Source of the DNA: Helianthus annuus
Taxonomy: Eukaryota > Streptophyta > Magnoliopsida > Asterales > Asteraceae
Direction of reading: 5' to 3'
Assembly: GCF_002127325.2 (NCBI RefSeq)
Contig: NC_035433.2
Location: forward strand, 95,012,723-95,076,722
DNA length: 64,000 nt
The position numbers were made by a program, and so were the translations under genes. The notes under the pieces were generated by a model. That model was not told where the DNA came from. It did not search any database and saw only the letters and a list, made by a program, of their open reading frames with translations. This document shows, one piece after another, positions 39,045 through 49,914 of the stretch; position 1 is the first letter of the stretch; each line of letters begins with the position of its first letter.

Positions 39045-41645
39045 TCAACAAACATCTTTCAATCTACGGAGACCGATCTTGTGTGATAGTTGCTCGAAAC
39101 TGTTTCTTGGTAAAGATTTTGTAAATAGGTCAGCTAAATTTTCACTTGACTTGATTTGGCAAACATCAATTTCCCCTTCTTTCTGCAAGTCATATGGTGA
39201 GAAGAATTTTGGTGAGATGTGCTTTGTTCGATCACCCTTGATGTAACCTTCTTTGATCTGAGCTATGCAAGCAGCATTGTCTTCATAAATAATCGTCGGC
39301 TCCTTCTTGATCTGTTCTAATCCACATGCTTCTTGTATGTGAGTAATCATTGATCTCAACCACACGCATTCTCGACCAGCTTCATATAGTGCAATTAGTT
39401 CGGCATGATTTGATGACGCTGCTGTAAGTGTTTGCTTAGTTGACTTCCAAGAAATTGTTGTGCCACCATATGTGAATACATAGCCTGTTTGAGGTTTTGC
39501 TTTATGTGGATCTGATAGATATCCAGCATCAGCATACCCAACAAGCTGGGACTTTTGATCTTTCTGGAAGAAAAGACCTAAGTCTTGTGTCCCGCAAATA
39601 TATCGGAATATGTGTTTTATTCCATTCCAGTGTCTACGTGTTGGGTTTGAACTGTATCTCGCTAGTACATGTACCGAGAATGCAATATCAGGTCTCGTGT
39701 TATTTGCAAGATACATAAGAGCACCGATCGCACTTAAGTACGATACTTCTGGACCAAGTACTTCTTCGCCTTCTTCTTGAGGGCGGTAAGGATCCTTTTG
39801 AGGATCTAGCGGTCGGACAACCATGGGTATGCTAAACGGATGAGCTTTGTCCATATTAAAACGTACTAACATCTTCTGGATGTAGTTTGACTGATGTATG
39901 AATGTATCGTTGCGCAAATGCTCGAACTGCAGGCCGAGACATAATTTTGTTGTGCCAAGGTCTTTCATCTCAAATTCTCTCTTTAATATATTAGCAGTTT
40001 TTTCTATCTCTTCAGGAGTTCCGATGATGTTTATATCATCCACGTAGACTGCTATTATAGTGAATTTTGAGAGTGATCTTTTTATAAAAACACATGGACT
40101 GATTACATCAGACTTGTATCCTTCTTTTTCGAGATATTCACTCAGCCGATTGTACCACATACGACCAGATTGTTTAAGACCATATAAAGATCTTTTTAGC
40201 TTTATAGCACACATGTCTCGAGGTACTGATTTTAATGCTTCGGGCATTTTTAATCCTTTAGGGATTTTCATGTAGATGTCATTTTCTAGTTTCCCGTACA
40301 AGTATGCAGTGATGACATCCATAAGTCTCATTTGATGTCCTTCTGAGATTGCAAGGCCAATTAGAAATCTAAGGATTATCGCATCCACTACAGGGGAATA
40401 CGTTTCCTCATAATCAACTCCTGGGATTTGGGAAAACCCTTGTGCTACAAGACGTGCCTTGTATCGTACAATCTCATTCCTTTCATTTCTTTTTATAGCA
40501 AACACCCATTTATAACCTATTGGTTTGACGTCTATGGGTGTTCGGACTACAGGTTCGAAAACATTTCGCTTATCAAGCGAATCTAACTCAGCCTTTATGG
40601 CCTCTTGCCATTTTGACCAATCAACTCTGTACATGCACTCTTCTAGAGTTTTAGGTACATAATCATTTTCATTGATTACATCCGTTGCTATAGCATATGC
40701 AAATATATCATTAACATGTGTTTCATTTCGGTTCCATATTGTACTATTTTGTACATAATTGGTAGAGATCTCGTTTTCGTTTGGTACCAGTGTGTCTTCT
40801 GAATTTTCATTTTCCTCTGGAGTTATATTTGTCTCTTCTGGGACATTTACCTCTTCTAGGGTTTCATTTACTAAATTTTCATCAACTGATTTATTCTGCT
40901 CTTTTCGCTTACGTGTGTTTTTATCTTTGGAACCTATTGGTCTCCCACGTTTTCTTTGTATGGTAATTGCTTCTGGGATTACTTTAATTCGAGCAGGTGC
41001 ATTTGATGCTGGTATATGTGACTTTGTCACCCTATTTGTGTCTGTAAATGCATCTGGTAATTCATTTGCGATTCTTTGCAAACGTATAATCTTTTGGACT
41101 TCAGATTCACAATGACCACTTCGGGGGTCGAGATTTGATAATGATGATGCATTCCATGTTAACTCTTGTGTTACCAGTCTTTCTTTAGTCTTATCTCCCC
41201 CTAAGACTGGGAATACTGTCTCATTAAACTGACAGTCAGCAAAGCGTGCTATAAACATGTCACCCGTTAATGGTTCTAAATATTTAATAATAGACGGTGA
41301 GTTAAAACCGATGTAAATGCCCAGTCTTCTTTGTGGTCCCATAATGGTACGTTGTGGTGGCGATATCGGTACATATACCGCACAACCAAATATTTTGAGG
41401 TGGGACAGATTTGGTTCTCTTCCGGAGACTAGTTGTAATGGGGAGTATTCATGATCGGCAGTTAGTCTTAATCGGATTAGTGCAGCAGCATGTAGAATAG
41501 CATGTCCCCATGCAGAAGATGGCAATTTGCATCTCATCAGGAGAGGTCTAGCGATTATTTGTAATCGTTTAATTAATGATTCAGCTAAACCATTTTGTGT
41601 ATGAACATGAGCTACTGGATGTTCAACTTTTATCCCAATCGACAT
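39045..41645 (-). CDS. Integrase C-terminal, RT and RNase H of copia C
   Basis: 866 residues. N-terminal part holds the last integrase catalytic residue (HTQNGLAESLIKR) and the linker with a basic RKRGRPIGSKDKNTRKRK stretch. RT: PIGYKWVFAIKRNERNEIV, RLMDVITAYLYG, catalytic YVDDINIIG. RNase H: GYADAGYLSDPHKAKPQTG, SNHAELIAL, IYEDNAACIAQI, NLADLFTKSLP. No internal stop. It is one phase off the upstream frame at 41630-42550, so pol is split by a frameshift near 41640. Confidence 0.9.
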   Translation of the reverse strand: MSIGIKVEHPVAHVHTQNGLAESLIKRLQIIARPLLMRCKLPSSAWGHAILHAAALIRLRLTADHEYSPLQLVSGREPNLSHLKIFGCAVYVPISPPQRTIMGPQRRLGIYIGFNSPSIIKYLEPLTGDMFIARFADCQFNETVFPVLGGDKTKERLVTQELTWNASSLSNLDPRSGHCESEVQKIIRLQRIANELPDAFTDTNRVTKSHIPASNAPARIKVIPEAITIQRKRGRPIGSKDKNTRKRKEQNKSVDENLVNETLEEVNVPEETNITPEENENSEDTLVPNENEISTNYVQNSTIWNRNETHVNDIFAYAIATDVINENDYVPKTLEECMYRVDWSKWQEAIKAELDSLDKRNVFEPVVRTPIDVKPIGYKWVFAIKRNERNEIVRYKARLVAQGFSQIPGVDYEETYSPVVDAIILRFLIGLAISEGHQMRLMDVITAYLYGKLENDIYMKIPKGLKMPEALKSVPRDMCAIKLKRSLYGLKQSGRMWYNRLSEYLEKEGYKSDVISPCVFIKRSLSKFTIIAVYVDDINIIGTPEEIEKTANILKREFEMKDLGTTKLCLGLQFEHLRNDTFIHQSNYIQKMLVRFNMDKAHPFSIPMVVRPLDPQKDPYRPQEEGEEVLGPEVSYLSAIGALMYLANNTRPDIAFSVHVLARYSSNPTRRHWNGIKHIFRYICGTQDLGLFFQKDQKSQLVGYADAGYLSDPHKAKPQTGYVFTYGGTTISWKSTKQTLTAASSNHAELIALYEAGRECVWLRSMITHIQEACGLEQIKKEPTIIYEDNAACIAQIKEGYIKGDRTKHISPKFFSPYDLQKEGEIDVCQIKSSENLADLFTKSLPRNSFEQLSHKIGLRRLKDVC

Positions 41646-42550
41646 ACAATAATCATTAAAGCTTGGGATGTGAATTCTCCTGCATTATCCACTCGTATGG
41701 TTTTAATTGGATTTTCAGGGAAATGAGCTCTCAACTGTATGATTTGGGCTAATAATCGGGCAAACGCTACGTTTCGAGTAGCTAAAAGACTCACGTGTGA
41801 CCATCGCGATGAGGCGTCAATTAAAACTAAGAAATAGCGAAATGGACCACAAGGAGGATGTATAGGCCCACAGATGTCCCCTTGGATTCTTTCCAAAAAT
41901 GAGGGGTTTTCTTGTGTCAACTTAGTTAGTGAGGGTCGAGTAATAAGTTTGCCTAGAGAACATGCCACACATGATAAATCTTGTGATAACAAGACTTTTA
42001 AATTCTTAAGAGGGTGCCCATTTGCACTTTTAATTATTCGCCTCATCATTATGTTACCAGGGTGACCTAGTCGGTCATGCCATATTGTGAATGTATCTTT
42101 ATCTAGTACCTTATGGTTACTCACCACCATGTATGATTCAATAGGAGTAATATTGGTACAATATAATCCAGAGGATAAAGCTTTTAGCTTTTCTACAATG
42201 GTATCTTTGCCATTTTCATTTGAAGTAATTTGTAAGTATTCATTATTATTGGCGGAAGTTGTTTTGAGGTGGTAACCATTTTGTCGAATACTTTTAAAAC
42301 TAAGTAAATTACGTCTTGATTTACTAGAGTATAATGCATCATTTATGATTAGTTTAGTACCCGATGGTAATATGATGCTAGCTCTTCCAGAGCCTTCTAT
42401 AAGATCACATACACCAGAAATAGTACCAACAAGTGTCTCTGCAGGAGACAACTCAGAGAAAAATTTCTTATGTTTGAGAATAGTGTTGGTAGTACCACTA
42501 TCTACGAGACATTCATCACCAATAATAGCTTTATTGGAGCTTGTAAACAT
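41630..42550 (-). pseudogene. Protease and integrase N-terminal part of copia C
   Basis: 306 residues: protease CLVDSGTTNTILKHKKFF, GAG-pre-integrase TIWHDRLGHPGNIMM, zinc pair CVACSLGK, integrase core QGDICGPIHPPCGP and RVDNAGEFTSQA. The reading frame is lost just after the second catalytic aspartate by a one-base-type change and resumes in 39045-41645. Confidence 0.88.
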
Positions 42551-42758
42551 ATTTCCTCTGGAAACAACAAAATAAATTAATATAACGAACTACTTGCTTG
42601 AGTAAAAAAAATCACATCACACAAATATGAATCAAACATCACAAAAATTTTAAGTGAAACCATAACAATAGTTCAAAACATAAAATACCACTAGAGTTGA
42701 AATAAAAACCAAACAAAGAAAAAAATATAGTCTAAAAAAAACATCACATAACACGCAT
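42551..42758 (-). other. AT-rich gap between gag and protease of copia C
   Basis: 208 bp with no open frame where related elements encode a CCHC knuckle and linker. Its minus-strand end TTGTTTCCAG|AGG resembles a splice acceptor. Either a replaced segment or an intron-like piece. Confidence 0.5.
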
Positions 42759-43319
42759 TTAATGATTTTGTAGTATGAGCTTGTTGTTTTGTTCCGCGAC
42801 CAACAAACATGATATTAGTTCAGAATATTTTGTAAAATTGTGTTCCCTGTACTGCTGCGCCAGGAGCATGTTTGATAAATGGAACGTTGAGATAGTTTGC
42901 TCAATCATGTCTTTGTCGGTGATTTGTTCACCACATAATTTAAGCTCAGAGGTGATGCGAAGAAAGGCAGAGTTGTACTCACTAACAGTCTTATGATCTC
43001 GTAGCCTTAAATGAACCCACTTGTAGCGAGTTTTAGAGAGAAAGACCAACTTCAGGTGGTCAAATCTTTCTTGAATGGTTTTCCATAACTCGAGAGGGTC
43101 CTCGACAGTACGGTTTTCCCTCTTTAGGTCTTCATGAAGATGAAGGCGAAGGAATGCCATAGCTTTAGCTTTTTCTTGAAAGGACGTTTTATTCCCATCA
43201 ATTATTGTCTCCCCCAAACTCATTGCTTGCAGATGAGTTTTAGCATCAAAAACCCAAGAGGGATAGTTGTTGCCCGAGATTTCAAGTGGAGTGAATTTAA
43301 GATTTGACAAGTTCGACAT
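42759..43319 (-). CDS. gag of copia C (no zinc knuckle)
   Basis: 186 residues starting MSNLSNLKFTPLEISGNNYP, a UBN2-type capsid (WVFDAKTHLQAMSL, ELWKTIQERFDHLK, YNSAFLRITSELKLCG, LLVAEQNNKLIL). It ends with a stop right after the capsid; the usual CCHC region is missing. Function of such a shortened gag in assembly is doubtful. Confidence 0.82.
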   Translation of the reverse strand: MSNLSNLKFTPLEISGNNYPSWVFDAKTHLQAMSLGETIIDGNKTSFQEKAKAMAFLRLHLHEDLKRENRTVEDPLELWKTIQERFDHLKLVFLSKTRYKWVHLRLRDHKTVSEYNSAFLRITSELKLCGEQITDKDMIEQTISTFHLSNMLLAQQYREHNFTKYSELISCLLVAEQNNKLILQNH

Positions 43320-43820
43320 TTTTAGCTACAAAGGAAAGATTCATGTATTTAAAAAAAACGAGCATGTGTATAAAATAAATATTGCATGAGAACTTCGGAT
43401 TCTGTTTTGCTAGAACTGCAGGTTCTAAAATTTAGGTATGTTTCTAAACTTTAATTTTGTATGTTGTAATTATGTTGAAACATTATAATTATCCGTGTCA
43501 AAAAAATTAGCATTGTAAATTAGTAATACTTGAATGAAGTAAAAAAAAACTCCATAACAAATTTGAATTCAGTCATATATGAAAAAAAATATATATGAAA
43601 CTTAGAAAAAAAAATATATGTATGAAAATTTTAGTGTAGAATCTTGTGATGGAATACACCTGTCATGCACAACATATTTTATTGAATTGAAAAAAAACTT
43701 ATATCATATTATGTAAGACTTTCCGATCAAAATAAAATTCAAATATTAAATAATAATATGAATTATAGTAATCGTGAGTGGGGGACAGATGTGATAGTTA
43801 CAAGATATAATATAGAGTAA
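43320..43820. other. AT-rich DNA between copia C and Helitron 1
   Basis: Probably leader of copia C; no primer site or LTR recognised. Confidence 0.4.
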
Positions 43821-43963
43821 CTAGCCTAAGGACCCGTGTATTACACGGGTTGATTAAAGATAATATCGCTTTATCATCGTTGTTTACATAAAATGTTACG
43901 AATATATACACGTCTTGAAATGGATCATGTAAAAACTTTTTATTAACCATCAATATGCAGATA

Positions 43964-44104
43964 TCACAATTCGTTGAAAATCTCTTTATACACCACATTA
44001 GTTGTTTTATCTGTAGCTTTTCCGTTGTTGTCAAGAATGAGTATTTTGACCCCATTTCTTGTTTTCACCCTTGATAAGGCAACATACAATTGACCATGAG
44101 AGAA
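43964..44104 (-). pseudogene. Helitron helicase (PIF1-type) C-terminal fragment
   Basis: 46 intact codons from FSHGQLYVALSRVKTRNG through ILDNNGKATDKTTNVVY to IFNEL and a stop. FSHGQLYVALSRV is the conserved end of PIF1-like helicases of Helitrons (helicase motif VI region). Upstream similarity stops at 44104, so only the tail is left. Confidence 0.88.
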
Positions 44105-47039
44105 ACTATTTCTTGAAGGGCTGACAGCAAATCATCTGTACACAGTTATACAATATGTTAATGTTATAATCAAGGATTATACAAACATGGAGCCGCTTGC
44201 CACTTTATAAGTTTAACCAAATCAATTAACAAATTATAATTCTTACATTAACGAAAATCACTTACCTGTTATCCACCAAACGCTTGTGGCCTCTGTAGTC
44301 TTTGTCCCATCAGAACCAACAAAACCTAAGGCCACCACCTCAAAAACATAAAACTAAAAGATAAGATAGATAAACAAACATAAAAATCAAATTAAAAGAG
44401 AAATATCATACATCAATGAACTCGAACTCGAAGTGTGTGTGAAATTAGGTTTTCAAACAAATATATATGTATGTATCTATATCTATATATATATATAGGA
44501 ATTGAAAATTGAAAATTATGACAAATGCGAGAATCAGACCGAAAGAAATAAAAAGGAAATCAGTAAACGAAAACATAAACAGTACAAATTTTATAGAAAG
44601 ATTATCCGAAATGCTCAAATAAACCCAGAACTCAGTAAATTAAAGATTATCCCAAATGCCAAAACAGCACAAACAAATCTCATTGCCATTATACCCAATT
44701 CAGGCCAAAAGTTGTTTATTGGCATCTAGTTTTGTTATAGAAAATCCCTCGTATGCCTTGATTATCTGATCCAACAGGCCTCCCTTTGACCCATTATGTA
44801 AAATTACTTTTTTTACATGTAATTTATAGTGTGGGTAACGTTTAGAATGAGTTTTTGTCTTCTATATTCTTGAACCTCACAAATAATTGATGTTCTATGT
44901 TCTAAAATAAAATGATTCAGAAATTAGATAACTTTCAACCAGTTGACCCGTATAGTAATATGTGTTTGATATCTAAATACTTTGAAAGCAAGTTTAATAA
45001 ATCTGACACATAAAAAAAGGTTTAAAATATTCTGGAAAATGTCAAAAGAACTGCAAATAACCATATTCGATACATGTATTTAGAACTTTTGTATTGCCAG
45101 CTAAACCATCTACTTAGTGATCTAAATCCAGCTTATTTAAACTTTACAGATACATTAGTTTACTCGTGTATGTTTACAAAAAGACAATAAAAAAAGTACG
45201 TAGGCTGCCACTATGTTTCTTTAAGTGACTTTCTTAGAATTTTAAAGTATGAATGTCTGTAAGTGTACTATCACAGGGTCGGTATACTAAACCTTACTTG
45301 CATTTAGTAATCCACGTTCGGGTAATAGCGTAATACAAAGTTGAGCGACAGCTGATTTTGGTAGCCATCATGGATTAGTGATACTTGTCCATTTTCCTGC
45401 ACATGGCAAAACAAATACACACCCCACCAAGGCCTTAACTTTATGTTATGCTAAAAAAACAAACAAAATAAGAAAAAAAACTCTTTGTAGCAATTATAAA
45501 TAGTTTAGCAGCAAAGTATAAATTCTCACTAAAACACATTATGAATAACATGTATTCAACCTAAACATGTGCCTTATCTCAATTCTCTAAAGTTTTAGCT
45601 AAAATCAATGGGTCAACTATTGAATAGATAATATCATAAATAACATGCATTTTACTTAAACATGTACTTTATCTCAATTCTCACCCGGGTTACACGGGTT
45701 AAACAATGTATTATACATAATTTCATGTACCATTCTTTTGAGCTTCTTCACCGCTAGTGTTCCCAGCCGACCATTCAAAACGAACCGGGAAAGACCGATT
45801 ATGCAATTCTTAACATCGTCGACACAAAGAAGCAAATACTGAAAGCCTTAGATGTTGTAGATGTATATTAGGGTCTGTGGGTCTGCCGCCGTCGGCTAAC
45901 TCAATTCCTTCGATTAGTAAAAGTTGCTTTTATTCACTTTCAAAAAAGCACATCAACAATTTCAGTTCTCTTAAATAACAGAATAATAATGAACAACATC
46001 TACCTTCCCAGAATCCAAACAACCCTTGTAAACAATTCCAAATCAAACTTCTTCGATCAAACTCGCATACCTGAAGTTTCGAGAAAATGATAGATGCATT
46101 GTGTAATAAAACTTTATCGGCCAGTTTCCCGCTGGTCATCTTTGTTTTCTTATATATTATTTTCTTTAGCTGTTATACTCATAATAGTTCCAAGAGTAAT
46201 CATAGCTCTAAATACAGACATATATATAACAAATCCAAGTAATCACATATAAGCGATTAGTAATCAATTTAACAAACGTATCATATTAATAAATAGCTAG
46301 TATGTGATGTAAACACATCTAATTCCCATATCAGATCCTTTTTTTTTTCAAATTGTTACATTCAAAAGATTGAAATTTTGTGCAAAATTTAGATTACCTG
46401 GTGTCTCAAAAGTTAATTGATGATGATCCTTTTTCAAATTGTTACAGTAAAAAAGGATTCAAAAGTTAATGGCTGTGAATAATAATATACATTTTTTTAT
46501 AAACGAATTAGCACAGTGTAAGCATTTGAATACACGTGTAATGACTTCCAAATCGTTAGATACAACTGACCCGTTTCAAAAACATAAGTAAGAACAATAC
46601 GAAAAATGGACAAAAGAGTGCCAGTGGCATAGAAAATAAGAATCAAGACGCTTATATAATTGTAGAAAAATATTTATAAATCTATTAATTTAATAAATTA
46701 CACATAGAAAATAAGAATTGAGTCGCTTATATAATTGTAGAAAAATGTGCAGGTTGTTAATGGGTCAATGTGGGTAAATTATAAGTGCAAAAGCCATCTG
46801 GCTAGTATATCAAATATCAAGTTGTGTATTTATGTGCTAGCTTGTAAACAACTTTATTTCTTGCAAGCTAATGTGATTACCTTAAGTTTTGTGTGAAGAT
46901 GCAGTTTGTGGCATTTGTTATTATAAAAAAAATATGACTACACATAGGCAGACCAAATGAAGCTGAAATGTGATCAATGGGAAGCCTTCTCACATAAAAA
47001 AAATTCTTTACCTTTTTGTTTGTAAATTGACTTTACTTT
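44105..47039. other. Helitron 1 interior without assigned genes
   Basis: AT-rich with a (TA)n tract near 44455-44500, a 51-bp direct repeat (45538-45588, 45632-45682) ending CTCAATTCTC, and a degenerate hairpin ACCCGGGTTACACGGGT at 45683. Short coding-like stretches (for example minus 45930-46139) could not be assigned. Confidence 0.4.
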
Positions 47040-47798
47040 TGTTTTGAAGGCTTATTGGCCCAAAGGCTGCAGTTGTGTGGGTTTTTTCTAACAGAAGCAG
47101 CTAATAAACCAGAAACAAATTGCGATCGTTTGGTGTTTGGCTGCAGCACATTAATATTCAAATATTAAAATACAACGAAATTTCAAATGCCAACACAAAA
47201 ATATAAGATACGATGATAAAAATTATAATGATTATTAATATTACTATTATTACCTTGTCAAATTCAACAGGTATCTTTTTCTCTTGTAATCTCTCAAGCA
47301 TTTTCATCTCAAAAGGCAAGAGAAATAAGACAGACCGCCCTTTAGAATCATAACGTGCTGTGGGGCCAACTCTATGTATGTAACTTGCAACATCATCAGG
47401 GCAATCCACCGGAGAGAAGAAAAAAATCAGATTTATACCCCAAAACAATGCATGCTAAGACTTGAAAATTATAACGAACGGATTAATGAATTAAACATGA
47501 TGAAAAGTGTAGACACCGGCCCCACCCGTTTTGTCTTATACAAAAAAAAGCATGTTTCAACCTGAACACGTTATGACTATTACCCGGCCCACCAGTTTTA
47601 ACATTTCTACTATAACTGTAGATCACCTGAACAACCCAATCGACCCCTTTGTTGAAATCCATGCCCATTGAAGACTTTCAATTGAAAAAAGAACTGATCT
47701 TTGTTGCAATATGAACATTCTTTCACTTGTTTCATCCTTCCATGCAAGCATTTTAAAGGGATCCCAGGACGCAGTTTCTTGAATGATTCATATACGAA
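47040..47798 (-). pseudogene. DEAD-box RNA helicase gene fragment (RH32/DBP4-like)
   Basis: Four exon pieces in gene order on the minus strand: about 47725-47798 (FVYESFKKLRPGIPLKCLHG), about 47627-47690 (MDFNKGVDWVVQ, ending CAG|GTGATC at 47627), 47254-47409 ([40 protein letters not shown], ending AAG|GTAATA) and about 47050-47143 (NTKR, VSGLLAA). This is the helicase C-terminal domain through motif VI. Damage: motif VI HRxGR has Pro for Arg, the acceptor before exon three is CG instead of AG, and frames are broken in exons two and four. The DEAD domain is absent. Likely a captured fragment. Confidence 0.8.
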
Positions 47799-48829
47799 CC
47801 TCAGCTATCAAGAAAGGGTCCAAACTAAAAACAGAAAAACAACTGCCAAAAATCAAAGCAACAAAAGGGACCTATAATAATCCTAAAAAATAAACAAAAA
47901 AAGTTTTCTGCTTGCAGTCGGAAAAAACCATAACAACCTGGTGGGGTTAATGGCGTTTATATAGGTGGAACTTTTTTATCATGGTGATCTTGATATGTGA
48001 AATTTGGCACCATTTATGTTTTATCGGGTTGTTAATGCATCACAGTTTGTACTACATGATATAGCAAAGTAAATAACTAATATTAATTCCATGAATCCAA
48101 TTAAATTTTGCTACGTGTGTGTGTTTGGCATAAAGTACACAATTCAACATAAGTTCATAATTTAAATTATTAATAATAACTTGATAATACATGTCAAATA
48201 GAACTTTGCCAATGATTCAAAAGAGACTTTTCCATCACTTATGCTCCAGAATTCATTCATGCATACGCCACCAACTGCAGTAAAAAAAATTCAATATATG
48301 GAGTGTTGGAAATCATATAACTAATCCAATTACAACTGTTTTGAACAACATATCCTAGATCAAACCAAAAAATAACCATAAATCATATATACATTCTAAG
48401 GACAAAATCTTGAATTGTCAATCATAAAATAATGATACCTAATGTGAAATCCCTACAAATTAATTATATTATATACAAATCTAACTATACGGTGCGGTTT
48501 TATACAACCAGTTTTGATATAAACCGTAAACCAAACTGTTCGCTACGGTTTGAATTTTTTAAAGCCGACCAACCGAAAGCAAAAGAAAAAAAAAACAACC
48601 ACGAAACCAACCAAACCGTTGACCGGTTTGGGCGGTTTCACGATTTTAAACCGAACCATGAACACCCTAACTGATAGCTATATAACACAACCCAAACAAA
48701 TTATTTGTTTTCTGACTAAAACATATATTAGTCGAAAATAAAATAAAAAAATATTTAAATGGTGTGGAAGCTCTTACCACAACATATGCAACACATCAAT
48801 ATAAGATCTAATCACTTAAAAACCTATGG

Positions 48830-49218
48830 CTCCAAAGTCCCACATCAAACCATACATGTGAGAAATCAAAGCATTTGAAGCAAAACTCTTCGATAACTCT
48901 GTTGCTGTATCGAAAGTAGTTGTTTCCCACTTCTCCCTCCTTCAAAGTCCCGTCAAGCAATGTAACCTTAAAAATGAAAAAAGTAATAAAATAAAAATGT
49001 GATTAATAGTGCAGATCAACTGTTGTTCAACAATACACTTGAGAGAACAAATCGGTCAAACTATATCAAATTCGAAACTTACGTCACCGGAAATTGACTT
49101 AAGATCTGAAATCTATTGAGCTTTTATGGATTCGTTTAGGGATGAGTGATTGAAGATATGCTTCATCTTTAGCAGCCGACAATGAAGATTTGGGGCCGGA
49201 GTTTGCAGCTTTACCCAT
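48830..49218 (-). pseudogene. Threonyl-tRNA synthetase gene fragment (5' end)
   Basis: Minus strand: a GC-rich 5' UTR-like stretch, ATG at 49218 (MGKAANSGPKSSLSAAKDE), AYLQSLIPKRI, then after a small indel the next frame gives ESIKAQ and ISDLKSISGD, ending at donor GAC|GTAAGT (49083/49082). After a 116-nt intron (acceptor AAG at 48967) comes VTLLDGTLKEG and, one phase over, EKWETTTFDTATELSKSFAS. These match the N-terminal TGS-containing part of plant ThrRS as I know it. Frameshifts and an in-frame stop show decay; catalytic parts are absent. Confidence 0.72.
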
Positions 49219-49618
49219 TGGTTGTTGCGGTGACGGTGATGATGCGTATAGGCGGCGGACGACACTGTTAAGAGGCGGAGAACGGCGGTGGAAGTAATCT
49301 AGCGTTGGTGTGAAAAGGGAAAGACAATCAGAGAATAAGAGAAGAAGAAAAACGAATCGGGTTATAAACCCTAGGAGAAAAGAAGAAGTGCGGGCAAGAT
49401 TTAGGAGCCTAAATCAAAACATTGTGGCATGAGAAGAATCGCCATAGATATGACCAGTGCTTGGTTTCCTGCCTCCATTGTGTTTCAATTAGGGTTTTGA
49501 AGAGAGAGAGAGAGCGCGCGTGTGAATGAAGAAAATAAAGAGAACGAATTGCCGCTCAAAGTTTCATTCTCTGGCTTAAGAGAATGTCCACATCAGCATG
49601 ACATGTGGCTAAAGTGAA
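49219..49618 (-). other. Captured upstream region of the ThrRS-like fragment
   Basis: Contains CT-rich 5' UTR-like sequence, a (GA)n/(CT)n microsatellite near 49501-49516 and an inverted CCACATG...ATGTGG pair near the right end. No coding assigned. Confidence 0.4.
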
Positions 49619-49914
49619 CTAGCCTAAGGACCCGTGTATTACACGGGTTGATTAAAGATAATATCGCTTCATCATCGTTGTTTACATAAAATGTTATGAA
49701 TATATACACGTCTTGAAACGGATCATGTAAAAACTTTTATTAACCATCAATATGCAAAAATCACAATTCGTTGAAAATCTCTTTATACACCACATTAGTT
49801 GTTTTTCTGTAGGTTTTCCGTTGTTGTCAAGTATGACTATTTTGACTCCATTTCTTGTTTTCACCCTTGATAAGGAGACATACAATTGACCATGAGAGAA
49901 GACCAGTTGTTTGA
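49619..49914 (-). mobile_element. Helitron 2, left part (3' end and helicase tail)
   Basis: A second copy of the same 3' end: CTAG, then the hairpin ACCCGTGTATTACACGGGT, then helicase C-terminal codons (KQLVFSHGQLYVSLSRVK). One T-run base is lost relative to Helitron 1, truncating the frame. The sequence is interrupted at the TTTGA duplication by the 7.7-kb Ty3 element and resumes at 57605. Confidence 0.85.

Larger units (their letters stand above)
38836..43319 (-). mobile_element. Ty1/copia retrotransposon C, damaged, LTRs not resolved
   Basis: Minus-strand gag (42759-43319), protease-integrase (41630-42550) and integrase-RT-RNase H (39045-41645). Purine tracts flank the 3' noncoding part: GGGGGGAGAAT near 39033 and GAGGGGGAGTG near 38836. 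I could not find a matching second LTR or an initiator-Met primer site to the right of gag, so the 5' end may be lost. Boundaries are approximate. Confidence 0.8.
43821..49617 (-). mobile_element. Helitron 1: gene-fragment-carrying copy
   Basis: Seen: minus-strand 3' end with perfect hairpin ACCCGTGTAATACACGGGT (plus 43832-43850), spacer CCTTAGG and CTAG followed by T at 43821. Behind it lies the C-terminus of a Helitron helicase, then fragments of at least two unrelated host genes in the same orientation. The 5' end is inferred: the next copy's 3' end starts at 49619 and the minus strand just before it starts TCACTTTAGCC, which fits the 5' TC rule, but no second copy of that end was found. 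Confidence 0.65.
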
